46,087 bases of DNA, taken from assembly GCA_005883675.1 (NCBI GenBank), contig VBCM01000192.1, positions 1 to 46,087 on the forward strand, in the 5' to 3' direction. Source of the DNA: Betaproteobacteria bacterium (GTDB taxonomy: Bacteria; Pseudomonadota; Gammaproteobacteria; Burkholderiales; SG8-39). The notes under the pieces are model-generated. The model did no database searches. It saw only the letters and a program-made list of their open reading frames with translations, and was not told the DNA's origin. The position numbers and the translations under genes are program-made. Positions 32,026-40,580 of this stretch are shown in pieces; the first letter of the stretch is position 1, and each line of letters opens with the position of its first letter.

Positions 32026-32697
32026 ATGCCGCCTCTCCTCCGATTCGCAGCATTTGAGACATCGAGCGAATGGTGTTCGGTAGCGCTTTACAGCGATGGC
32101 GAGATCGCGGCGCTCGAGCGGCGCGCCGGCCAGCGCCACTCGGAGCTCGCGCTGCCGATGCTCGAACGACTGCTCGCCGACGCCGGCCTTACGGCGGCGC
32201 GGCTCGATGCAGTGGCGTTCGGCGCCGGGCCCGGTTCGTTCACGGGCCTGCGCATTGCATGCGGAATCGCGCAGGGCCTCGCGCTGGCGCGTGATTTGCC
32301 AGTGCTCGGCATATCGTCGCTGGAAGCGATCGCGCAGGAATCGGGCGCGACGCGCGTGGTCGCCTGCGTCGATGCGCGGATGCGCGAAGTGTATTATGCG
32401 GCGCTCGAAAAGGATGGCGCGCGCTGGCGCGAAGTGATCAGCACGCGGTGCATCGCGCCGCTAGCGGCGCCGCGGCCGCCAGGCGATGACTGGCTCGGCG
32501 CGGGAAATGGATTTGCGGTGTACGGAAACCTCGGACTGACCAAGGTGCTGCCGGAAGTGCATCCCATTGCGCTCGCCGTCGCCCAGCTCGCCGCGCCGCG
32601 TCTCGCGGCCGGCGAGGGCGTCGATGCGGCGGCGGCCGCGCCGCTGTACGTCCGGGACAAGGTGGCATTCACGCGCGAGGAACTCGCGAGCCGATGA
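32026..32697 (+). CDS. tsaB: tRNA threonylcarbamoyladenosine biosynthesis protein TsaB
   Basis: Partner of TsaD in making t6A37 in tRNA. The 223-aa protein has the ASKHA-like start RFAAFETSSEWCSVAL, the HSELALPMLERLLADAG helix, the typical FGAGPGSFTGLRIACGIAQGLA block (about 62-83) and CVDARMREVYYAA. The ATG at 32026 directly follows the small divergent promoter. It overlaps rimI by ATGA, a common tsaB-rimI arrangement. Confidence 0.95.
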   Translation: MPPLLRFAAFETSSEWCSVALYSDGEIAALERRAGQRHSELALPMLERLLADAGLTAARLDAVAFGAGPGSFTGLRIACGIAQGLALARDLPVLGISSLEAIAQESGATRVVACVDARMREVYYAALEKDGARWREVISTRCIAPLAAPRPPGDDWLGAGNGFAVYGNLGLTKVLPEVHPIALAVAQLAAPRLAAGEGVDAAAAAPLYVRDKVAFTREELASR

Positions 32698-33155
32698 GCG
32701 CGGTACTCAAGGAGAAGCCCGAGCTCGCGCCGATGCGGGAGCACGACCTCGCCGAGCTAATGCCGATCGAAAGCGCGCTCTACACGCATCCGTGGACACG
32801 CGGCAACTTCGCCGACTCGCTGCGCGCGGGCTACGAATGCCGGACCTATCGGTTGCACGGCGAGCTGATCGGCTACTTCGTGCTGATGGCGGCCGCGGGC
32901 GAGGCGCACCTTCTCAACCTCTCGGTCGCCGAGCCGCATCAGCGCCGAGGCTACGGCACGGCGCTGCTGAACGAGGCTGCCGCGCTCGCACGCGCGCTCG
33001 ACGCGAAGAACGTCTTCCTCGAGGTGCGGCCGAGCAACCGCGCTGCGCAGGAGCTCTATTCGCGTTACGGGTTTCGCAAGATCGCCGTGCGGCGCGACTA
33101 CTACCCGGCGCGCGGCGGGCGCGAAGACGCGCTCGTGTTCTCGCTCGCGTTGTGA
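32694..33155 (+). CDS. rimI: Ribosomal protein S18 alanine N-acetyltransferase RimI
   Basis: A 153-aa GNAT enzyme that acetylates the N-terminus of S18. Motif A is [20 protein letters not shown] (about 80-99), preceded by [30 protein letters not shown] completes motif B, and DALVF ends the domain. The name rests on the pattern plus the position between tsaB and a uracil-DNA glycosylase. It overlaps tsaB (ATGA) and the glycosylase gene (GTGA). Confidence 0.93.
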   Translation: MSAVLKEKPELAPMREHDLAELMPIESALYTHPWTRGNFADSLRAGYECRTYRLHGELIGYFVLMAAAGEAHLLNLSVAEPHQRRGYGTALLNEAAALARALDAKNVFLEVRPSNRAAQELYSRYGFRKIAVRRDYYPARGGREDALVFSLAL

Positions 33156-33793
33156 GCCGGCGCGAGGAGCTGCTCGCCGAGATGGGGCTCGCGCCCATCT
33201 GGCGGCTGCGCACGCGGCCGACGGCGGAAAAGCGCGCCGCGGGCCAATGGATCGAGCTCAAGCAGGCGGTGCCGGCGTGCACGGCGTGCGCCCTGCACAA
33301 GACGCGCGCGCAGACCGTGCTGGGGGTCGGCGACGAGGACGCCGACTGGATGCTCATCGGCGAGGCACCGGGCGCGGAAGAAGACCGGCTCGGCGAGCCG
33401 TTCGTCGGCCAGGCGGGCAAGCTCCTCGACAGCATGCTCGCCGCGATCGGGCTCAAGCGCGGCGACAACGTCTACATCGCCAACGTGCTCAAGTGCCGTC
33501 CGCCCGGCAACCGCAATCCCGAGCCCGAGGAAGTGGCGAAGTGCACGCCGTTCCTCAAGCAGCAGATCGCGCTCATCCGCCCGAAGCTCATCATCGCCAT
33601 GGGCCGCTTCGCCGCGCAGACGCTGCTCGCGAGCGACGCCACCATCTCGAGCTTGCGCGGGCGCGTGTACCGCTACGAGGGCGTGCCGCTCATCGTCACC
33701 TATCACCCGGCGTATCTGCTGCGCAACCTGCCGGACAAGGCCAAGGCCTGGGCGGATCTCGTCTTCGCCAAGAAAACCATGGCGACCCTATAA
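33152..33793 (+). CDS. Type IV-like uracil-DNA glycosylase with iron-sulfur cluster
   Basis: A 213-aa glycosylase that removes uracil from DNA. Motif [21 protein letters not shown] with [15 protein letters not shown]; motif [20 protein letters not shown]. Four cysteines suited to a 4Fe-4S cluster lie in [13 protein letters not shown] and in [25 protein letters not shown] 33152 overlaps the rimI stop; the longer frame from 32567 is not coding. It lacks the long N-terminal region seen in some proteobacterial members. It converges with the lplT-like gene, 18 nt apart. Confidence 0.93.
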   Translation: MSRREELLAEMGLAPIWRLRTRPTAEKRAAGQWIELKQAVPACTACALHKTRAQTVLGVGDEDADWMLIGEAPGAEEDRLGEPFVGQAGKLLDSMLAAIGLKRGDNVYIANVLKCRPPGNRNPEPEEVAKCTPFLKQQIALIRPKLIIAMGRFAAQTLLASDATISSLRGRVYRYEGVPLIVTYHPAYLLRNLPDKAKAWADLVFAKKTMATL

Positions 33794-33811
33794 CAAAACC
33801 GGTTGCCCTTT

Positions 33812-35107
33812 TCAGTTCCTGGTGCGGGGAGGTGGATCCTCGGCGCGCGCGAAGGCGAGCAGGCGCTCGACTTCATCGGCATGCACGCGCCGGTTGCGCC
33901 AGAACCAGAGCTGCACGAGGCCCATGGCGCAGGCGACGAAGAGGCCGAAGAGCAGGATCACCAGGTAGATCGAGTGGCCGACGTTCAATAGCAGCGAGTA
34001 CATCGCGATCATGAAAAGGATCGAGGTGTTCTCGTTGAAGTTCTGCACGGCGATGGAGCGGCCGGCGCCCACCAGGTGATGGCCGCGATGCTGGAGCAGC
34101 GCGTTCATCGGCACGACGAAGAAGCCCGCCATGGCGCCGATCAGGATCATGAGGCCCACCGCGAGCCAGACCTGGTTGACGAACATCATCGAGACCACGA
34201 CGATGCCCATCACCATGCCGAGCGGAATCACGCGCACCGCGCGGTGGAGCGAGACCCAGGCGGAGGCGAGTACCGCGCCGATGGCGATGCCCACGGCGGT
34301 CACGCCCTGCAGGATGGCCGCCTTCGACAGGTCGAAATGCAGCGCAACACGGGCCCACTCGATGACGATGAACTGCAGCGTCGCGCCCGCGCCCCAGAAA
34401 AGCGTCGTCACCGCGAGCGAGATCTGGCCGAGGCGGTCTTTCCACAGGTAGGCGACGCAGCGGCCGAAGTCGGCGATCGTATCGAGCGGGTCCGCCGGCA
34501 GGTGCTTCAGGATCACGCCGGTGCGCGGCACTTCCAGGTTGAAGAGCGCCGCGATGGCGTACACCACGACGATGATGGCGATCGCCGCCTCGCCCGGCGT
34601 ATCGATGCCGGTGTCGATGAACGGAAAGTCGAAGTGCAAAAGCACTCCGGACACCCTCGCGTGCAGCAGCACGCCGCCGAGCATCGTGCCGAGGATGATC
34701 GAGGCGACGGTGAGCCCCTCGATCCAGCCGTTCGCCAGCACGAGCTGCCGGTGCGGCAGGTATTCTGTGAGGATGCCGTACTTCGCCGGCGAATAAGCCG
34801 CCGCGCCCAGCCCGACCACGGCGTACGCGGCAAGCGGATCGATGCCCCAGAGCATGAGCACGCAGCCGACGATCTTCACGCCGTTGGCAAGGAACATCAC
34901 CTGACCTTTGGGCAGGCGGTCGGCGAACGCGCCCGCGTATGGCGCGAGCAGCACGTAGGAGATGACGAAGAAGAACTTGAGGTACGGCGTGAGCCATGAC
35001 GGCGCGTCCGCTTGCATGAGCAGCGCGATGGCGGCGACGAGCAGCGCGTTGTCGGCTAGCGACGAGAAAAACTGCGCCGCCATGATGATGTAGAAGCCGC
35101 GGTTCAC
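33812..35107 (-). CDS. LplT-like lysophospholipid transporter (MFS)
   Basis: A 431-aa MFS protein with about twelve membrane segments, like LplT, which moves lysophospholipids into the cytoplasm for reacylation. Family pattern: FYIIMAAQFFSSLADNALL near the start, FADRLPKGQVMFLANGVKI (the RLPKG loop of MFS motif A type), AAYSPAKYGILTEYLPHRQL, LANGWIEGLTVASIILGT and QNFNENTSILFMIAMYSLL. GTG 35107 is chosen for its AAAGG site and family-like N-terminus; a frame reaching 35179 would overlap the divergent alr start. No acyltransferase (Aas) gene is next to it. Confidence 0.88.
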   Translation of the reverse strand: MNRGFYIIMAAQFFSSLADNALLVAAIALLMQADAPSWLTPYLKFFFVISYVLLAPYAGAFADRLPKGQVMFLANGVKIVGCVLMLWGIDPLAAYAVVGLGAAAYSPAKYGILTEYLPHRQLVLANGWIEGLTVASIILGTMLGGVLLHARVSGVLLHFDFPFIDTGIDTPGEAAIAIIVVVYAIAALFNLEVPRTGVILKHLPADPLDTIADFGRCVAYLWKDRLGQISLAVTTLFWGAGATLQFIVIEWARVALHFDLSKAAILQGVTAVGIAIGAVLASAWVSLHRAVRVIPLGMVMGIVVVSMMFVNQVWLAVGLMILIGAMAGFFVVPMNALLQHRGHHLVGAGRSIAVQNFNENTSILFMIAMYSLLLNVGHSIYLVILLFGLFVACAMGLVQLWFWRNRRVHADEVERLLAFARAEDPPPRTRN

Positions 35108-35172
35108 GTGCCTTTGATAGCGCTGGCGAGCTCGATCCTTGGAGAGCGGGCGTTTATAGCACAATAGGAAAA
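35108..35172. promoter_or_regulatory. Divergent lplT-like/alr promoter region
   Basis: This 65-nt gap has a minus-strand TATAAA (in GTGCTATAAACG) at a fitting distance before the lplT-like gene, and a plus-strand TTGGAG with CAATAG 17 nt downstream before alr. AGGAAAA is a fair ribosome site for alr. The elements are inferred from consensus only. Confidence 0.4.
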
Positions 35173-36152
35173 ATGCCACGCCCGATCCGCGCCACCATCT
35201 CGGCGGGCGCTCTTGCGCACAACCTGCGCATCGCGCGCACGCACGCCGGCCGCGCGCGCATCTGGGCGGTGATCAAGGCGAACGCCTATGGTCACGGCCT
35301 GGAGCGCGCGGCGCGCGCGCTGGGCGCCGCCGACGGCTTCGCCGTGCTCGACTTCGCCGAAGCCGAGCGCCTGCGCCGCGCGGGCGTGACGCAGCCGATC
35401 CTGATGCTGGAAGGCATCTTCACCGCCACCGACGTGCCGCTCCTCAACGAATATGCGCTCACACCGGTCATCCACCACCCTCGCCAGATCGAGCTCCTCG
35501 GCGCGCTGGCGCGGCCGGTCGACGTCTACTTCAAGGTCAATAGCGGCATGAACCGCCTCGGCTTCACCACGGCGAATGCGCAGGCGGGCTATCAGGCGCT
35601 GCGCGCGCATCCGAGGGTAAACACCGTCACGCTGATGACCCATTTCGCCGACGCCGATGGTGCAACGGGCGTGAGCGCGCAACTCGAGCGCTTCGCCGCG
35701 CTCACAGAAGCTTTCTCCGGTCCGCGCTCGCTCGCCAATTCCGCGGCGCTCGTGCGCTTTCCCGAGACCCACGCCGACTGGGTGCGGCCCGGCATCATGC
35801 TCTATGGCTGTTCGCCCTTTGCCGACCGCAGTGCCGAGGCGCTGGGTCTAAAGCCGGCGATGACGCTCGCCTCGGAGATCATCGCGACGCAGGAGCTCGC
35901 GCGCGGCGAAGGCGTCGGCTACGGCCTTGGCTATCGCGCGGAGCGCGAGATGCGCATCGGCGTGGTGGCCTGCGGCTACGCCGACGGCTATCCGCGCCAC
36001 GCGGGCGCCGGCACGCCGGTGCTTGTCAACGCCAGGCGCACCCGCGTCGTTGGTCGCGTATCGATGGACAGGTCGCGGCCGCCGCCGGCACGCTCAGCTA
36101 CGAGCTCCTCTGCGCGGCTGCGCCGCGCGTCCCCGTCGTAGAGGTGCGATAG
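35173..36152 (+). pseudogene. alr: Alanine racemase gene, frame broken near its 3' end
   Basis: Makes D-alanine for peptidoglycan. The frame is intact up to Asp299: Lys35 in WAVIKANAYGHG (PLP), FKVNSGMNRLGF, and Tyr250 in GEGVGYGLGYRAE, then CGYADGYPRHA and RVVGRVSMD. After nt 36069 the expected run of about 30 residues (the DxxxxDxTxxP-to-PxDxxA region) is missing. The normal ending VAAAAGTLSYELLCAAAPRV plus PVVEVR resumes in another frame at 36072 and stops at 36152. The translated ORF ends with unrelated residues at 36141. If real, the enzyme lacks a piece of the C-terminal barrel that forms the dimer active site. An assembly error is plausible, because alr is usually needed. Confidence 0.88.
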
Positions 36153-36153
36153 C

Positions 36154-37506
36154 GTGGCGAAGGCGAAAACGGCCTATGTCTGCGCCGAGTGCGGCGCCTC
36201 CGCGCTGCAATGGTTCGGCAGCTGCCCCTCCTGCGGCGCGGCCGGCACGCTGAGCGAAACGACGCTCGAGAAGGGCCCGGCGCATCGCTACGCCGCCGAA
36301 GCGGCGAAGCCGCTCATGCTCGACGCGGTGCCCGCTGCGGAACTCGAGCGCACGACGAGCGGCGTCGCCGAGCTCGATCGGGTGCTCGGCGGCGGCCTGG
36401 TTCCCGGGCAGGTCGCGCTCCTCGGCGGCGATCCGGGCATCGGCAAGTCGACGCTGCTCCTGCAGGCGCTGCACGCGCTCTCGGCGTCGCTCCCCGCGCT
36501 CTATATCAGCGGCGAGGAATCGGCCGAGCAGGTAGCGCTGCGCGCGCGGCGCCTCGCGCTGCAATCCGGCGCGCTGCGGCTGCTGGCCGAAACACAGCTC
36601 GAGCGCATCATCGCGGCGCTCGAAGCGACACGCCCTCGCGTAGCGGTAGTGGATTCCATCCAGACGCTCTGGTCCGAGACGCTGCAGTCGGCGCCGGGTT
36701 CGGTCGCCCAGGTGCGCGAGTGCGCGGCGCAGCTCACGCGCCACGCCAAGCGCAGCGGCACCACGCTCATCTTCATCGGCCACGTGACGAAAGAAGGCGC
36801 CATCGCCGGCCCGCGCGTGCTCGAGCACATCGTCGACACGGTGCTCTATTTCGAGGGCGATCCGAACTCGGCCTTCCGCCTGGTGCGCGCGGTGAAGAAC
36901 CGCTACGGCGCGGTGAACGAGCTCGGCGTGTTCGCCATGACCGACAAAGGCCTGCGCGGCGTGAGCAACCCGTCTGCCTTGTTTTTGTCCACGCACGAGA
37001 AATCGGTTGCGGGGTCATGCGTGCTCGCCACCATTGAAGGCACGCGGCCGCTGCTGGTGGAGATCCAGGCGCTCGTCGATGCGGCGCACGCGCCCAATCC
37101 GCGCCGCCTTTGCGTCGGGCTGGAACAGAACCGCCTCGCCATGCTGCTCGCCGTGCTGCACCGGCACGCCGGCATCGCCACCTGGGAGCAGGATGTCTTC
37201 GTCAATGCCGTGGGCGGCGTACGCATCGCCGAGCCGGCCGCCGATCTCGCCGTGACGCTCGCCGTCGTCTCCTCGCTCACCGACCGGCCGATCGCCGAAA
37301 AGCTCGCCGTCTTCGGCGAGATCGGCCTTGCCGGCGAAGTGCGGCCCGCGCCGCGCGGGCAGGAGCGCCTGCGCGAAGCGGCGAAGCTCGGCTTCGCGAA
37401 AATGATCATCCCGCGGGCAAATCAGCCGAAGGCGAAGATCGGCGGCCTGGAAGTGCTTGCGGTCGAGCGCGTCGACCAGGCAGTGCAGCTCCTGCGCAAC
37501 CTCTAA
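36154..37506 (+). CDS. radA: DNA repair protein RadA
   Basis: A 450-aa helicase-like protein for processing recombination intermediates. N-terminal zinc finger CAECG and CPSCG (about residues 10-28), RecA-like Walker A GGDPGIGKSTLLLQALHAL, then the RadA-specific VKNRYGAVNELGVFAM (KNRFG-type motif) and a Lon-protease-like C-terminal domain (VGLEQNRLAMLLAVLHRH; ADLAVTLAVVSSL; EIGLAGEVRP). GTG 36154 lies 2 nt after the remnant end of alr. Normal length, no break. Confidence 0.96.
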   Translation: MAKAKTAYVCAECGASALQWFGSCPSCGAAGTLSETTLEKGPAHRYAAEAAKPLMLDAVPAAELERTTSGVAELDRVLGGGLVPGQVALLGGDPGIGKSTLLLQALHALSASLPALYISGEESAEQVALRARRLALQSGALRLLAETQLERIIAALEATRPRVAVVDSIQTLWSETLQSAPGSVAQVRECAAQLTRHAKRSGTTLIFIGHVTKEGAIAGPRVLEHIVDTVLYFEGDPNSAFRLVRAVKNRYGAVNELGVFAMTDKGLRGVSNPSALFLSTHEKSVAGSCVLATIEGTRPLLVEIQALVDAAHAPNPRRLCVGLEQNRLAMLLAVLHRHAGIATWEQDVFVNAVGGVRIAEPAADLAVTLAVVSSLTDRPIAEKLAVFGEIGLAGEVRPAPRGQERLREAAKLGFAKMIIPRANQPKAKIGGLEVLAVERVDQAVQLLRNL

Positions 37507-37697
37507 AGCCCGGCCCGGTTGATCGCGAACAACAACACCGCGATTACGATCGCGGTTGATGCACCCACAATGCTGCCCAGCCACATCACGAGGCTCGCTT
37601 TTGCTTCGGACACATCAGCCTTGGTCGCAAGCGTAGGCAGGATCGTATCCAGCCTCGTTTCGAGGATGCCGAGCCGATTTTCGATCCCGTTATCCAT
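37503..37697 (-). CDS. Small coiled-coil/membrane-anchored protein
   Basis: A 64-aa protein: an N-terminal amphipathic helix MDNGIENRLGILETRLDTIL, a linker PTLATKADVSEAKASLVMW and one membrane segment LGSIVGASTAIVIAVLLFAI ending in RAGL. The arrangement resembles short XhlA-like/DUF1640-like membrane proteins often found in phages or near them, but there is no phage here. GGGGAG lies 9 nt upstream of the ATG, which supports translation. It converges on radA with a 4-nt overlap. Function unknown. Confidence 0.68.
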   Translation of the reverse strand: MDNGIENRLGILETRLDTILPTLATKADVSEAKASLVMWLGSIVGASTAIVIAVLLFAINRAGL

Positions 37698-37727
37698 TCA
37701 AAGCCGCTCCCCTATTCTATTCCTGCG

Positions 37728-38966
37728 TCAACGCGCCAGTTCCAAAACGGATGACGCGGCGCGAACGCCGCTGCGTACCGCGGCCTCTAGCGTCGGTGGA
37801 TATTCGGGATCGGTGTAATCGCCGGCGAATGACACGCCCGGCAGCGATGGCAGCGCGTTGCGTTGCTTGATGCCCGGCGAGCAGGTGATGGTGGCGCGCT
37901 TTTCGGCGATGACGCGCGACCACGTGGGCTTTTCTTCGACGATGTTCGCCTGCACGAGCTCGCGATGGCAGCGCTCGGCGAGCTCGTCGAGCGAAAGCTG
38001 CTGGTGGTCGCCCTGCGCGCTGATGACGCACGCGAGGCGGCCTTGCTCGCCGAGCAGCGTGCCGCGATCGAACACCCACTGCACCAAGCCGTCAGCCAGC
38101 CCGAGCATCGGAAACGGCAGACGGACGCTATCAGCGTATTGCAGATAGCAGGTGTAGATCGGCTGGTACGAGTACTCGGGCGCATCGGCGATCAGCGTTT
38201 TAAGCTGATGCGGGGCGACGGCGACGATCACCTGGTCGTACGACTGCCGCAGCGCGCCGAGATCTTTCACTGGCGATTGCAGCCGCAATTCGCCGCCGTG
38301 CGCGCGCACGAAGTCGGCCGCCGGCTCGGGGAAAAGGCGCGAGAGATCCACGCGCGGCAGCACGAGATCGCTCGCCGCGCCGCCCGCGCCAAGCGTGTCG
38401 CGCAGCACGGCGAGAAAGACGTTCGCCGAGGCGAGCGCCGGCGGGGTGTTGAGCGCCGAGACGCAGAGCGGCTGCCAAAGATAGTGAGCGATGCGCGCGC
38501 CCTGGCTCTCCTGCGCGAGGAGCTCGCTCACGCTCATGTCGGTCGCGAGGCGGAAGCGCGTGCGCCGCAGCCGCGCGATGAAGCGCGCGGCGCCGAGCCG
38601 CTCCGCGAGCGGCATGCCGCGAGCGGTGAGCAGCGCGCCCGCGAGGCCGAACGCGCCGCGGCGCAAATGGAAGCGCCCGGCGTAGCGCACCTCGAGGGGC
38701 AGGCGCAGCACGGCGTTCACTGCCACGCCCACCGTGCGCATGAGCTCGTAGAGCGCGCGGTAGGCGCCGATCAGGATGTGCTGACCGTTGTCGAGCGCGT
38801 GGCCCTGCGACTCAACGCGCCGTGCCCGTCCACCCGGCACGGCCGCCGATTCGAGCACTGTCACCTGCACGCCGCGCTCGGCAAGCGACACCGCGGCCGC
38901 CATGCCAGCGTAGCCGGCACCGACGATGGCGACGCGTCGCCCTACGCCGCGACCCAGGTGCGCCAC
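37728..38966 (-). CDS. hpnE: Squalene-associated FAD-dependent desaturase HpnE
   Basis: Last step of the three-gene route to squalene: reduces/deoxygenates hydroxysqualene. The 412-aa protein has the dinucleotide motif RRVAIVGAGYAGMAAAVSLAE (about 8-28), then GHALDNGQHILIGAYRALYEL, LWQPLCVSALNTPP and, near the end, FAGDYTDPEYPPTLEAAVRSG. GTG 38966 gives the complete FAD domain and overlaps the end of hpnD by 25 nt; the open frame extending to 39659 is hpnD shadow. It lies in the order hpnC-hpnD-hpnE. The squalene-hopene cyclase gene is not in the window. Confidence 0.92.
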   Translation of the reverse strand: MAHLGRGVGRRVAIVGAGYAGMAAAVSLAERGVQVTVLESAAVPGGRARRVESQGHALDNGQHILIGAYRALYELMRTVGVAVNAVLRLPLEVRYAGRFHLRRGAFGLAGALLTARGMPLAERLGAARFIARLRRTRFRLATDMSVSELLAQESQGARIAHYLWQPLCVSALNTPPALASANVFLAVLRDTLGAGGAASDLVLPRVDLSRLFPEPAADFVRAHGGELRLQSPVKDLGALRQSYDQVIVAVAPHQLKTLIADAPEYSYQPIYTCYLQYADSVRLPFPMLGLADGLVQWVFDRGTLLGEQGRLACVISAQGDHQQLSLDELAERCHRELVQANIVEEKPTWSRVIAEKRATITCSPGIKQRNALPSLPGVSFAGDYTDPEYPPTLEAAVRSGVRAASSVLELAR

Positions 38967-39726
38967 GCGATCCAGAATTTGCGCAGCGGCGTAAGCGAAG
39001 TACGCTGCGTGAGCACGCGAAAGCCGTCGCGCTGGATCTCCTCGAGGAGCGCGCGGTAGATCGCCGCCATGATGAGTCCGGGACGCTGCGCGCGGCGGTC
39101 GGCCGGCGGCAGCGCCGACATCGCCGCTGCGTAATAAGCGCGCGCGCGCTCGGCCTCGAATTGCATGAGTTCGCGGAAGGCGGGCGTCTCGCGCGCCTGC
39201 AGGATGTCGGCAGCGGGCACGCCGTAGCGGCGCAGATCCTCGACCGGCAGGTACACGCGGTTCTTGCGCGCGTCTTCGCCGACGTCGCGGATGATGTTGG
39301 TGAGCTGGAAGGCGATGCCGAGATGCTTTGCGTAGTCGAGCGTGCGCGCATCGCGATAGCCGAAGATGCCCGCGGCGAGGAGTCCGACGACGCTCGCCAC
39401 GCGATAGCAATACGCTTCGAGCCCCGCCCAGTCGAGATAGCGCGACTGCTGGAGATCCATCTCCATGCCGTCGATGATCTCGTTCAAGTGCGCGGCGCTC
39501 AGGCCGTACTTGTCGCGGTGCGGCTCGAGCGCGCGCGTCACCGGATGCTGCGGCCGGCCGGCGAATAGATTCGCCACCTCGGCGCGCCACCACGCGAGCT
39601 TGGCGGCGGCGAGCTGCGGCTCCATGCCTTCGTCCACGATGTCGTCGACCTCGCGGCAAAAGGCATAGAGCGCGGTGATGGCACGCCGCCGCTCGCCGGC
39701 TGCCGGCAGTACTCGTCAGGCGTCAT
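38942..39726 (-). pseudogene. hpnD: Presqualene diphosphate synthase HpnD, broken near its start
   Basis: Joins two farnesyl diphosphates to presqualene diphosphate. The start MTPDEYCRQ is read from ATG 39726 (overlapping the hpnC stop by ATGA). After nt 39691 the frame shifts and the protein resumes as RRAITALYAFCREVDDIVDEG in another frame, continuing intact through YLDWAGLEAYCYRVASVVGLL, FQLTNIIRDVGEDARKNRVYLP and the C-terminus at 38942. The conserved KAAASGSSFYYSFLFLP-type segment between these parts is missing (about 45-50 nt). The catalytic DVVDE-like motif and the second NxxRDxxED motif remain. As it stands the frame is broken; this may be a true mutation or an assembly error. Confidence 0.87.
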
Positions 39727-40526
39727 GCCGCTCGCAGCAGCACGAGCGGCCAATCGAAGGCGCCGAGCACCGGGCGGCGCCGAAAGACATCGAAGTCGAC
39801 GCGCTCGATCTTCTCGAGAATCCGCAGACCGCCCTGGATCGTGGCGCGGATCTCGAGGCCGATGCGCCCGGGGAGCGAGCGGGCGAGCGGCTGGCCGCGC
39901 AGGATCATTTCCCGGCTGCGGTTCACCTGGAACACGAGCAGCGAGCGCCATGCGGCATCGCAGCGGCCCTCGGCGATGTGGCGCTCGCTCACGCCGTGGC
40001 ACGCCATTTCGTCCTGCGGCAGGTAGATGCGGCCCTTGGCAAAATCGAGCTCCACGTCCTGCCAGAAGTTGATGAGCTGCAGCGCCGAGCACACCGCGTC
40101 GGAGGCGGCGAGATCGGTCTTAGACGTGCGTTTGAATAAGTGCAGCAGAAGCCGTCCCACCGGATTCGCCGAGCGGCGACAGTAATCGGCGAGCTCCGCG
40201 AAGCTCGCGTAGCGTTTCTTGGTCACATCCTGTGCGAAGGCGTCGATGAGATCGCGGAATAGGCCGAGCGGCAGGTCGTATTCGCGCACGATTCTCGCTA
40301 CGTCGTGAAAGAGCGGCGCGTCGGGAACCTGGCCGCCGGCGATGTGCTCGAGCTCGCTCCGGTAGACGCTTAATCGCGATAGCCGTACATCGTCTGCGGC
40401 GGTGCCTTCGTCGGCAATGTCGTCGGCGCTGCGCGCGAACCGATAGATGATCTCGACCGGCGGCCGCAGTCGCCGGGGCAGGAGCAGCGAGGCGACCGGG
40501 AAGTTCTCGTAATGGCCGACCGGCAT
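39723..40526 (-). CDS. hpnC: Hydroxysqualene synthase HpnC
   Basis: Turns presqualene diphosphate into hydroxysqualene. The 267-aa protein belongs to the squalene/phytoene synthase fold: PVGHYENFPVASLLLPRRLR at the start (a typical HpnC beginning), FARSADDIADEGTAADD (first Asp-rich motif), then ALQLINFWQDVELDFAKGRIYL (second Asp-rich motif) and FQVNRSREMILRG. Full length, no break. It is the first gene of the squalene operon and starts 55 nt from tRNA-Leu on the opposite strand, with a shared promoter element. Confidence 0.93.
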   Translation of the reverse strand: MPVGHYENFPVASLLLPRRLRPPVEIIYRFARSADDIADEGTAADDVRLSRLSVYRSELEHIAGGQVPDAPLFHDVARIVREYDLPLGLFRDLIDAFAQDVTKKRYASFAELADYCRRSANPVGRLLLHLFKRTSKTDLAASDAVCSALQLINFWQDVELDFAKGRIYLPQDEMACHGVSERHIAEGRCDAAWRSLLVFQVNRSREMILRGQPLARSLPGRIGLEIRATIQGGLRILEKIERVDFDVFRRRPVLGAFDWPLVLLRAA

Positions 40527-40580
40527 GGGACCGAAAGGTATAATACGTTGTTTTTTTCGCGTTTTTTGGTAGTTCGAGCG
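40527..40580. promoter_or_regulatory. Probable bidirectional promoter for hpnC and tRNA-Leu
   Basis: The plus strand holds a perfect TATAAT (40539-40544) in the near-symmetric GTATAATAC, whose reverse reading TATTAT fits a -10 for hpnC. The -35 for the tRNA is weak (CCGACC). T-runs (7 and 6 T) follow on the plus strand. The expected tRNA transcript start is around 40551, about 30 nt before the mature tRNA. Confidence 0.6.

Noticed and set aside
37728-39659. 643-residue reading joining HpnE with upstream sequence
   Set aside because: The part beyond 38966 is the HpnD gene read in the wrong frame, not a fusion.
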